DNA of 64,000 nt from positions 124,001 through 188,000 of the forward strand of contig VWYX01000773.1 of the NCBI GenBank assembly GCA_013396525.1, in the 5' to 3' direction. Each line of letters starts with the position of its first letter. Position 1 is the stretch's first letter. Shown here one piece after another: positions 22,901-31,500 of the stretch. This DNA is from Chaetorhynchus papuensis. Taxonomy: Eukaryota; Chordata; Aves; Passeriformes; Rhipiduridae. The notes under the pieces were generated by a model. That model saw only the letters and a program-made list of their open reading frames with translations, was not told the DNA's origin and ran no database searches. The position numbers and the translations under genes are program-made.

Positions 22901-24095
22901 GACATAGTGATAAACAGAAGAAAAAACAAATCAAACTTCGTCACAGTGCAAATATAGATATATAATTATATTTGCACAGATATCTAACTTTGGAAAATAG
23001 ATTGGTCTTCTTTTTTTTTTCTTTCTTTCTTTCTTTTTTTTTTTTTTTTTGTACTCCTCCTCCCAGAGGTCTTTTTCTTCTTTGCAAACATTTGGAGTTA
23101 AAATTAATTTTTGTGAGGGCGGTTAGGTCACTCTTAAGGTTGTGATTGCCCTGGGAGTTCCTTCAAAAGATTTCCAGCAACTGTGCTTCTTTGCTCTTTA
23201 GAGTTTAACCCTAAATTTCCTACTTCTAAGAAATCAGTGATAGTTTTTGTCTTTTCTCCTGAGCTTCTGAAACTGATATAAATAACTTCTTGTTATCTAA
23301 AGCACAATGCTTCATCTGTTTAAAACTTTTCATATTAACTTAACAGAGTTAATTTTTTAATCAGTGAAATAAAATATACAGAGAAAAACAATGGAAAATA
23401 ATTGAGAGAGAATATTTGGTAAATGAATGTACTTGTTCTGAGACTTCTGGACATTGACCTGTTACCTATATTGGTTCACTAGACTCATTTAAAATGCTAA
23501 ATTAACTGTATTTCATAAATCAGCAAAACTATCCCTAATGATATCATGTGATGTTTCTTTCTAGCTCTACATTCAAAAAAAGGATTTACACAATATGGAA
23601 GTAAGCCTTCCTTCTCCCCCATGAGCAAGGTACATGCTGCATGCTGCAGTTAGGAAAGTACTCTGAGGAATAACTCTATGAATAAGAAAACCTGAGACTT
23701 GTTGGTTTGGAAAGTTGACAACCATTAGGAAAACATTAATTTGAAAACTACTACATCACCTCTAGACTCATGGATAATGACTTCCAGTCATAGCCTTCTG
23801 AGTGGTGTAGCAAACCAGTCCAGATCCAAACTTTCACATGCAGGTGTGACATCCCTCAAGTCAATTGTCTGTGACACTGCCCAATGCAAAGGTACTTTTA
23901 GAAGACAAAAGGAATCAAGTTCCTTTCTTCAGCTTTCGCTCCTTCTGGAAAACTAGGTGGCTGGAAGACCTCAGTTTCTAGATCTGCTACATTTCAGCTG
24001 CCTCCTGGTTCAATCAAAATGGAAAGAAATATAAAAATTATCAGCAGGTGAATGTCAAAAGTCTTACCTTTCAGTGAAGCCCCCTTGGTACTCAT
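18235..24095 (-). CDS. PRL: Prolactin precursor (pre-prolactin), five coding exons
   Basis: Encodes the secreted pituitary hormone prolactin, a four-helix-bundle class I cytokine-type ligand of the prolactin receptor; in birds it drives incubation, crop and parental behaviour (family knowledge). Joining 24095-24068, 22595-22414, 22024-21917, 20500-20321 and 18426-18235 on the minus strand gives 690 nt: 229 residues plus TGA, the length I recall for avian PRL. Residues 1-30 form the signal peptide (hydrophobic core about 11-24); the mature hormone starts LPICPNGSVNC and has 199 residues. All six prolactin cysteines are present at mature positions 4, 11, 58, 174, 191 and 199, which in the family pair 4-11, 58-174 and 191-199. 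Intron phases are 1, 0, 0, 0, as in other prolactin genes. Every splice site is GT-AG and no frame is broken, so the gene looks intact. Placement is read from the sequence; function is from the family. Confidence 0.98.
18427..20320 (-). other. PRL: PRL intron 4
   Basis: 1894 nt, phase 0, GTAAGT to TTTAG; the longest intron. It holds the (CA)n/(TA)n microsatellite at 19916-19957. No coding exon or interspersed repeat is recognised. Confidence 0.95.
19916..19957. repeat. (CA)n / (TA)n microsatellite in PRL intron 4
   Basis: About 15 uninterrupted CA units followed directly by about 5 TA units. On the gene strand this is (TA)n(TG)n, a Z-DNA-prone dinucleotide. A likely polymorphic marker within PRL. 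Confidence 0.97.
20321..20500 (-). CDS. PRL: PRL exon 4 (helices 2 and 3)
   Basis: 180 nt encoding residues 107-166, from HEDLLNLILGVLRSWNDPLI to EGMEKIVGR. This is the most conserved block of the hormone and covers helix 2, the short loop and helix 3. The donor after CGG is GTAAGT (complement of 20315-20320). The acceptor is GAGCAG followed by CAC; the proximal AG (complement of 20501-20502) gives the expected His. A good branch-point match, TAACTGAC, lies about 30 nt upstream. An upstream AG in the same hexamer could add one Gln codon (see findings). Confidence 0.97.
20501..21916 (-). other. PRL: PRL intron 3
   Basis: 1416 nt, phase 0, GTAAGT to GAGCAG. It holds a T17 run (+ strand) at 20861-20877, hence a poly(A) run in the transcript. 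No other feature is seen. Confidence 0.95.
20861..20877. repeat. T17 run in PRL intron 3
   Basis: An uninterrupted T run preceded by TTATTTTTA. No interspersed element is recognisable beside it, so there is no evidence that it is a retroposon tail. Confidence 0.9.
21917..22024 (-). CDS. PRL: PRL exon 3 (helix 1-2 connecting loop)
   Basis: 108 nt encoding residues 71-106, from DERYAQGRGF to EQAQQIH. It carries mature Cys58, which in the family pairs with Cys174, inside the motif Val-Asn-Ser-Cys. The acceptor CTGCAG precedes GATGAACGC and the donor is GTAAGT (complement of 21911-21916). Both boundaries are phase 0. The length of 36 codons matches the recalled chicken exon. The Ala in FIAKAV and the segment NSCHTATL differ from the recalled chicken sequence (ITKAVNGCHTSSL), which argues against a galliform source. 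Confidence 0.97.
22025..22413 (-). other. PRL: PRL intron 2
   Basis: 389 nt, phase 0, GTAAGT to CTGCAG. The shortest intron of the gene. Nothing else is seen in it. Confidence 0.95.
22414..22595 (-). CDS. PRL: PRL exon 2 (signal peptide core, mature N-terminus, helix 1)
   Basis: 182 nt, the exon 2 length I recall for prolactin genes. It completes Gly10, then encodes residues 11-70: the hydrophobic signal core, the cleavage region (TKEGVTS before LPICP), the N-terminal disulfide loop (mature Cys4-Cys11) and helix 1 (FDRAVKLSHYIHFLSSEMFNEF). The donor after TTT is GTAAGT (complement of 22408-22413). The acceptor AG is the complement of 22596-22597. The bases before it (CTAAACTGGAACAG) are purine-rich, so the polypyrimidine tract looks weak. 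Asn-Gly-Ser at mature residues 6-8 is an N-glycosylation sequon. As I recall, chicken has Ile, not Asn, at the first position. Confidence 0.97.
22596..24067 (-). other. PRL: PRL intron 1
   Basis: 1472 nt, phase 1, GTAAGA to AACAG. It holds a pyrimidine tract on the + strand at 23006-23050 (purine-rich in the transcript). I see no other exon or repeat in it. Confidence 0.9.
23006..23050. repeat. Pyrimidine tract (T)n(CTTT)n(T)n in PRL intron 1
   Basis: A 45-nt stretch of T and C only on the + strand: T10, CTTT units, then a long T run. Purine-rich on the transcript. Confidence 0.95.
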
Positions 24096-24147
24096 GGTAG
24101 GGATCCTGTACGATGGCTTGCTTTACCAGAAAGAAACCTCAATACTT
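24068..24147 (-). CDS. PRL: PRL exon 1: short 5' UTR and first 28 coding nt
   Basis: The ATG is the complement of 24093-24095. Coding sequence runs to 24068 and reads MSTKGASLK plus the first base of a split Gly codon, followed by a GTAAGA donor at 24067-24062. The short charged start followed by a hydrophobic run in exon 2 is the usual prolactin signal-peptide split. The first exon is invisible to a simple open-frame search because only 28 nt are coding; I found it by the conserved GASLKG junction and the phase-1 donor. The upper limit (24147) is an estimate about 25-30 nt downstream of the TATA box, giving a 5' UTR of about 50 nt. The coding part is secure; the transcription start is approximate. 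Confidence 0.93.
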
Positions 24148-24170
24148 GCTGTAATTTTCTGCACATACCA

Positions 24171-24180
24171 CTTTTATATA
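24171..24180 (-). promoter_or_regulatory. PRL: PRL TATA box
   Basis: The gene strand reads TATATAAAAG, 76 nt upstream of the ATG (complement of CTTTTATATA). With the usual spacing, transcription would start near 24143-24150. The position relative to the ATG is typical of prolactin and growth hormone promoters. Confidence 0.85.
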
Positions 24181-24193
24181 CACCATCCAGGGT

Positions 24194-24214
24194 CCATTTT
24201 GCATACATTCAGCA
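24194..24214 (-). promoter_or_regulatory. PRL: Proximal POU/Pit-1-like site of PRL
   Basis: The gene strand reads TGCTGAATGTATGCAAAATG. The core ATGTATGCAAA resembles both the Pit-1 consensus (ATGNATAWW) and the octamer ATGCAAAT, each with a mismatch. It lies about 50-65 nt upstream of the estimated start. Avian prolactin promoters are known to depend on Pit-1 (POU1F1) at a proximal site, so this is the best candidate here. Confidence 0.6.
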
Positions 24215-24230
24215 GGTTGTGGAGTTTGCC

Positions 24231-24247
24231 TCGATAATTACAAACAT
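24231..24247 (-). promoter_or_regulatory. Homeodomain-type TAATTA element between the two POU-like sites
   Basis: TAATTA at 24235-24240 is a palindromic core typical of LIM-homeodomain and paired-type factors. Pituitary factors of those families (for example LHX3, PROP1) act on lactotroph genes. The motif is short and could occur by chance; its place between the two POU-like sites is the only added support. Confidence 0.3.
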
Positions 24248-24264
24248 CAAATTGCCTTTCTTCC

Positions 24265-24280
24265 ACATTCATATTCAGCA
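24265..24280 (-). promoter_or_regulatory. PRL: Second POU/Pit-1-like site of PRL
   Basis: The gene strand reads TGCTGAATATGAATGT. It shares TGCTGAAT with the proximal site 66 nt away and contains an ATATGAAT core like mammalian prolactin Pit-1 elements. Binding is inferred from the motif only. Confidence 0.5.
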
Positions 24281-27200
24281 TTTTTTGGTTCCTTTTTTTT
24301 TTTCTTTTAACTGTGAGAGGGAATTTCATTAATAAGTCGAGCCGTGGGATCCCAAGTATGATTGAATGAAGAGAGTGCCAATATTTTGTCCTGAATGAGG
24401 TAAAAATGCCATTGATCCTAGAAATCTCCAGCTCTGAGACAGGTATTTTCAATATTTCTAGCGTGCTGTTCCCATTCCCCACAATACTCTTCTCATCCTT
24501 CCTCGTTTCTTCAGCCACCTAAGCTTACTTACATTAAAATTCTGGCTATTTGTGGGAGGCAAAAAGTGGTTTTCAATGTCCCCATTGAGAGAAATAACAT
24601 AAAATATACAGAAATTTATCCAGAGTAAAAGAAACAGAGGCTCCTGGAAAGACAGAAGTCATTATCTGTAAAATTATAGATATGACATTCCTGGTCAGTT
24701 AAAAAATATATTACACAGTACAAATCTCAGTATAACTGATCCCCAGTCTGAGAGATGTTTAGAGAAATAGGCTGAGTTTTTATGTTAAAAAAGTAATAAT
24801 TTAGAAGAATTGAAGAAGTAGAAGTTATATGTTTACTGCTTAATCTGAATCATCTCATGAATAAGTTAGCATTATTTGAAAAGGAACAAACCCAACCTCT
24901 ACAAACCCATGAAATTATTTTCTATACTCAAAAACCCTGTGCGTCAAAGATGGGTATTTCCACCACATGCAAAACACGTGCTGTCGTCAGCAGTGAGGTT
25001 TGTTCTCGAATTTGATGCGTCTGTGGTAACCTACAAACCAGCCTCAGCAGGTTGGCCCTGTTTTCTTCTTGTGTGAGGCTCATCTGCATGAATATGTTAG
25101 CAAATACATAACCTTTCATCTGTTTCTCAGGTCCGTTTACCCATGAAGAAACTTTCCAAATTAGATGGTCACAATGAATAAGGTATTCAGTGTTAATGAA
25201 TTTTCTTGCCTTTAGACAACTTGTTCCATACCTGTGGGACGGGTATACATACAGCCTGGAATCCTTCATTGTTTCATAACTGTGGACAGGATTCTGAACA
25301 AGGGAGAGAAAGGTAAAGTATGTAGGGAAGGCATTCCTTGGGAAACAAGGTGCTTAGGCAAGAAATCATAGCTGGTAACAGGTGCTCTACCTTTGCTAAG
25401 TTCTAGGAGGTTTACTAGAACAGTTTGTTCTGCTTAGAGGCTGCACCTTTATTGGAAATTGAGGTTCTGCTGAGTAAATGAAGCAGTTGTTGTCTGCAGC
25501 AGGAAAAGTGGCAACTTGATGAAGGCAGTAATATTAGAATGGGGTCAGAGCAAAAACTCTGGCATGGATGGTAGAAAAAGCAGTTGTCTTCTAAACTGCA
25601 GTTAGTGGCTTATGAGCATGATTTAATTCTGCTTCATTTGAAAACCTGCCCCAATAAGATTACAGGTGAGACTGAAAAATCCTGGTATCCTACATTAGAA
25701 GAGTCCTGTGAATTAGATGAATGAACAGTTCTCAACCCACCTGTTGCTCTTTCATTTACTAGTCTCCTTTTCTTGGCATTTTGAGGGTTCAGTAGTGGGG
25801 CCAAAATAATGCACCCCGTTAATCAATAGTAGGGACTAGATAACAAAGGCAGGAGGTAAACTCCTGAGGCTGCCTTTTCCGTTTTTGGAGAGGGAGTCCT
25901 CTCTGAGGCCTGACGGCATCAGCTGAAGTCAATATCCTCATATGACCTAGCTTGGAGAAGAACCTGTCTTTTGCTGTGTAAATGTAGACAAGCACCTTAA
26001 ACGTAGATCACAGGAGAGTGGTTTATTTGAAACCATTGCATGATGTTTTAATTAAAACATTCTACCACAAAATAATATACTTTAATTTTCTCTTGCACCT
26101 TTCATCCTCAAATACTCTACGAACATGAATGGATTAAAATTGTCAGCAATCAAGAATTATAGACAGGAGACACTCTCTGAAAGTAGATAAGTATAAAGGT
26201 GAAGTTCTTTTACCAGGTGTGAGAACTGACACAGAGGTTAAGTTTATTCGGGTCTGCACAGGAAGTCTTGGGGGAAAAAAATAAAATAAAATTCCTGATT
26301 CCCAGACCTGCACTTTAAGTGAAGAACATAGTTTCTTACTAGTACCGAAAAAGAAAAACAAAGGTGAAAGAAAGAAAAGAGAGGAAAAGTTATAATAACC
26401 AGAAATAAATATATTAAAATATTAATTTTCTTTTATAAATTAGGAATTTGGTTCTATTTAAAAGTTGAATAAAGACTTGAAAGTAGCTGAAAATGCTTCC
26501 TTCTGCCTTTTGAAGGGGACCTGGCTCTATAGAAGTATATGGAAAAAGTAGTATGAAACCTGGCATCCCGTTGTCTCTGATTATTCTCTGAACCATAGAA
26601 AGGAAGTTCATCCTAGCCCCCAGTAGCCACCTAATTTTACCAATAGCTCAGGACGGCATTGTGAATAGCTGGAGAGTTATAAGTACTGAGGGAAAAGCCT
26701 CTGGAACAACTTGAGGAACTACAAAGCAGAGCTGTGATTATCAGCATATATATAAAAATTATCACTTTCCTTTTATCTTCAAGGTCTTTCCTGGAAATAA
26801 AATGAGCAGTTGTTACCACCCAGTGTAAACAATATAACAAAAGAAGGACTTTCTATAGGCAGATTTTATTATATAGCCTTTAGCTCATTAATCATGCTTC
26901 ATAGTCATTACGTGTGATGTATCAATATTACAGGTAACAATATTTAGTGCTCATTTTTCAATAACCTTATCTTTCCATCTCATATCAGGTTGAAAACCAT
27001 CAATTAGACTGCGGCATCTTGATTAAGACCTATTGATCAGTACCAGAAGATCGAATATTCCTATTCCATTTTACTTTATTTAAAGTTTTTGAGATATGCA
27101 AAGTCTTGTGTCTAATTGATGGCTAATGCAGAAGAATGAAAAATCTTTTCTAATAGACTAGCTCCTTACAGAATACTTAAGTAGTTTAATTGAAGACTGG

Positions 27201-27424
27201 TAATATCACTTGATTTTGACTTTTACTTACTTGGAAGTATCTGTCTTTAATTAACTTTTATTAGTTGATGAAGAAGTTTGACATGCCAAATTTTTTGTTA
27301 TGTTTTTAAAAGATGATTCCCAAGTGCAGATCATGCAAAGCTGCATGTTCAGAAAAATATTCCTGTATGTGATCTAAATGATTGACCCTTTGGATACACA
27401 ATTAAAAAAAAAAAAAGGATTTGT
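24281..27424. other. PRL distal 5' flank
   Basis: About 3 kb upstream of the promoter, with no repeat recognised before the CR1 fragment. Short frames on the minus strand (24174-24518, 24928-25269) resemble no protein I know. Distal enhancers are expected here from other prolactin genes but cannot be placed from sequence alone. Confidence 0.55.
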
Positions 27425-28276
27425 GTGTTCTTGTGTTCTTGTTTTGCACATGCAATGAGAAATACAAGGAAGGCCAAGGCCCCTCTGGAATTAAATCTGG
27501 CAAAGGATGTCAAGAAGAACAAGAAGGGCTTTTTCAAATACATGAATAACAGAAGGAAAGTTAAGGATAATGTGGGCCTGTTACCAAATGGAAGGGACAC
27601 CCTGGTAACAGAGGATGCAGAGAAGGCAGAATTGCTGAATGCTGCCTTTGCACTGGGACATGACCAGCCTTCAGGAATCTCTGACCTGGGAGACCAGGGT
27701 AGAGGAGTGCTGGAAGGAAGATTCTCCCTTGGTCAAGGATATTTGGGTTAAAGAAAAACCAGGCAAACTTGATGTCCACAAGTCCGTGATTTTCCCTTGG
27801 TCAAGGATATTTGGGTTAGAGAACAACCAGGCAAACTTGATGTCCACAGATCCATGGGCCCTAACAGGATTTATCCACAAGTGCTGAGAGAATTAGTTGC
27901 CACCACTGCAAGCCCTCTCACAATCACCTCTGAAAGTTGGTGGCACTCAGGAGAGGTGCCTGAGGACTGGAAAAAAGCAAATGCCAGTCTGGTTTCCAAA
28001 AAGGGCACGTAAGAGGACCCAGGGAACTACCAGACAGTCAGCATCACCTCAATCCCTGGACAGGTGATGGAGTACCTCATTCCAGGGGCCATCTTTGTCC
28101 ACATGGAGGACAAGAAGGTGATCAGGAGTAGTCAGCATGGATACACTAAAGGTAAATCATGCTTGACCAACCTAATCACTTTCTATGGTGAGCAAACTAC
28201 CTGGATAGATCGAGGGAGAGCAGTGGATATAGTGGAAAGCAGCTCTGTGGAGAAGGACCTGGGGGTCTTGTCTTTC
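27425..28276 (+). mobile_element. CR1 LINE, decayed reverse-transcriptase (ORF2) fragment
   Basis: The translation in broken frames shows CR1 ORF2 landmarks: KDVKKNKKGFFKYMNNRRK, NVGLLPNGRDTLVTEDAEKA and ELLNAAF, then VPEDWKKANASLVSKKGT and SSQHGYTKGKSCLTNLITFY. These belong to the linker before the reverse-transcriptase domain and its first motifs. The copy is dead: stops and frameshifts are present, a 68-bp tandem duplication lies at 27720-27855, and the catalytic core is missing because GRAVDIV is joined directly to SSSVEKDLGVL (near 28244), which belongs near the end of the frame. An A-rich run (about 27404-27416) sits just before it. Confidence 0.88.
27720..27855 (+). repeat. 68-bp tandem duplication inside the CR1 fragment
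   Basis: 27720-27787 and 27788-27855 are near-identical copies starting GATTCTCCCTTGGTCAAGG and GATTTTCCCTTGGTCAAGG. Only a few substitutions separate them. The unit is not a multiple of three, so it also shifts the reading frame. Confidence 0.93.
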
Positions 28277-28389
28277 TTTTATAGAATATTTGCTAAGTAA
28301 TCCTGTCAGCTTTACTTAGTGGTTGGCTTTGAAAGGTTGCCAAACTGTTTTATCTGGATCAAGACCAAATCCTCAGAGCACTTTAAATT

Positions 28390-28548
28390 TTCATAAAATC
28401 ATAAAACCATAGAATGGTTTGGGTTGGAAGGGACCTTAAAGTTCATCTTGTTCCAACCCCCCTGTTCCATCCTGTTCCAACCCCCCACGGAGAGAGTCAC
28501 CTTTCACTAGACCAGGTTGCTCAAAGCCCTATCCAAACTTCTGGAAAA
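28390..28548 (-). mobile_element. CR1 LINE 3' end, inverted, with small internal duplication
   Basis: Begins with the complement of the CR1 octamer tail (TCATAAAATCATAAAACCAT, then AGAATGGTTTGGGTTGGAAG) and continues through GGGACCTTAAAGTTCATCTT to ACCAGGTTGCTCAAAGCCCT. About 160 bp remain. The stretch TGTTCCAACCCCCC occurs twice near 28449-28486, a local duplication not expected in the family. It lies in opposite orientation about 110 bp from the preceding CR1 fragment, so these are two insertions or one rearranged one. Confidence 0.92.
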
Positions 28549-31500
28549 TAAATTTGGAAGAGGTACATAAACAGAATATTTTGTTTGAATCTAGATAGTT
28601 TTAAATGAAAAATATTTCTCTTTTATGATTACTCCCTATAATGTCCATGAAATTTTTGTGCAAAATTTAAGTGATTTTCTAGGAGTCTGTTAAACAAGGG
28701 CTCTTTCTGCTCCCATTTTCTTCATATAGGGAACAGGAGAATTTTAAAAACATTCTTTCCAAATGTTTGTCTCAGCAAAACCAGCAAAATGGGGATTGAG
28801 TCCTTTCTTAGTGTGCTCTCTGCATGCAGGCTGGTAAAAAATAGATAAGAACATAAGGGAAAATAATTCCATATGGAGAAAAAAAAGAGATGGAAATCTT
28901 TGGGAGATTTTCAGTTTACTTTTAATTCACATACCAGTGTGGTTTCATTAAATTTCAGAAGTAGAAATAAAAATGAAATGGCAGAACATGTTTTAAAAAT
29001 AATTTATCAACACTGCCACTGTACATCTAAGTACACCATGAAATATTAAGTGTGAATCCCAAGTAGAATTCCACCTAATGACAGCAAAAACACAGGGGAC
29101 TTTGCAAAGAATGGAGTAAAAGCTGGCTAGTGTATATTGTTCCTGAGACTTGAAGTTGTTTGAAGCCTGTGGCTCAGTGCTCCCTAATGCTCTATCTGTG
29201 TATCATCAAATAACTTGGCAGTATGAATTTGATCTGGATCACACATAACTTCATTATGGCACTTCAGCTGAATTATTGAGAGACCACGTTACAGTACTTA
29301 CCCTGGCCTGATACGTGATACCAGATTTATCTGACCCTTGGAGGTTGGATGATAAGGATCTGACATCTGCTAGGATGAAGGTGCACTACAAAACTTTTTG
29401 TATAAATGTGAAATGGCAGACTTAGCCCACGCTGGTTCAGTGTTTAATGTCGTGTGGTTGTAATATTATTTATCCAATACCTTAAATCCAATTTTCCTTT
29501 TTCAGAGGTGAAAACTAGTGATTTTGAAAGTGAAGACAAAAGGGAATCTCCACCCTCCAAAAAATCTTTCGAATGGATTACTGGGACCATTGCTGTATAG
29601 TTGAGATTTTGAGTAGTTGTGACAGCTTCTTCTGTCTACCCAGTTTGAGTCTTGTTCTGCTTCTGGGATGATGGAATAACATGCTATGCCATAGCTGGCC
29701 TAATTTCCAAAGCTGTGAGATACAGCCCAGCCCAAATGAAGAAGTATGTAAGTATTTGCACACTTTAAGGCACTGCTATAAAAACATCAGTGTTTTAGCC
29801 CTTAGCCTCAAGAAGAAGTATGCTTGATTCTGAGGCACATTGAGCATCATAACTCCAAAGACTGAAGACCTAGTGATTTAAATAGTTTCTATGTTTTTTG
29901 CTCCTTTTCCCACACATTAGCTTTTATGTATGATTTGTTTCCCTTGACAATGTTCAGCTACAATCATAGCTACAATATGCTACAATCAGGTTATTTTCCA
30001 TAAGATCCAGATTTCAGCTAATCATTCTTCAGGATAAAGTAGAATGAGTTGCAAGATTTTACTTAGGGTAGGCATGCCACAATGGAATTTACTGGGGGGC
30101 TGGGTAATTATTGGTATTGGTTTAAGTATTACATTTGTGTAGCACACTTCTAATAAAAAGTAAGAAACAGTAAAATTACCATTGGGAGGCTGAAATTTTC
30201 CTGCCAGTAAGTGGGGAACAGGAGAAATAGAACTTGGTTTAAATATTTGCATATTTTTAATTCTATGGATAAATGCATCACTGGAAAAATATTTCCTTAA
30301 GTGCTTTGTGGAACTACAGGCTGTAAAAGTAAGAGGATTTTTTTTTCAATTGCAAATACATTGAAAAGAGCACTGAAGTGTGCATAGAGATTTTAAGCAC
30401 ATTTGAATAGGAAGGTATTTCCAGAGTTTGTGGTAAGCATGCTTCTGTTTTAGCATGTAGTGTTTGATTTTACTAATGGATAGTAACACAAAATGGTAAA
30501 TGGCAGTTTTGTCCTGTTCTTTAGAAGTGCATTTCATGAACATTCATTTTTCCTCCTGATGTGAAATGCCTGTCAAATCCTCATTGGTCCAATAATTTCT
30601 GATATATATGTCAGGATTGCATGGAGAGTAAAAGGTGAGTAGAATTTTTTGGGGGGTTGTGGTATTAGCTGAAAGCAAAATAACAGGCAGACATCTATGC
30701 TGATCTTGCTTCTTTGGGGGGTTCTTACTTTTAGCTATGCATTCATCAGAGGGAGGAATGCATATTATTGCTCAAAATCCTCTGTTTCATAATGGGATGG
30801 AAGTAATACTGAAACAATGTGACGTTTACTTAATTGTCTTTAAGGAAGCATTTAATATCAGAGTTTTCTCTGACTGATTTCAAAACCTATCACATTTTCT
30901 TTACTTCATTTTTTTGTAACTGTCTCTAAACCTAATACATAAAAAACCCCCAAATGTAAAAACCCCAACAAACCCTGAAGGGATGAGGTATATGTGTATC
31001 AGGCATCTCCTGTCCCACAGGAAATTTGGAATCTCAAATCTTATTTAGTATCTCACTAGAATATTACCTCATTTTTAAAATATTTAAGTTAAGCTTGTCG
31101 TATTTATTGAAACCAGGCTAGAAATTAATATTGGCATAGATTTTTTTTGAAAGACATGTGAAATTATTTCAGTAAAATGCATTCACCTACTTCCTAAAAC
31201 TATTTTCTTTGAGGGAAAAGTGGGCAAGTAGTTATTCAGTTACCATATATTCTGTGCTATTAAAAGAAATTCTGCTACAAGGTAAAAAAAGCATGGAAAT
31301 ACATATAGATATATACAGCAGGCACAGGCCATGGTATGTTCTGTGCAGAGGTTGTCACCTATTGCAGGGTATCTGGCAGGATTTGCTTGTAACTTCAAAA
31401 CTTGTAGCTGATAGCTATATAGGACATTAATTAATATAAGAAAAAAAGAAATAAATGATTGTCAATAAAAATGAAAACAACTGAAGCTTTTACAGGAAAC

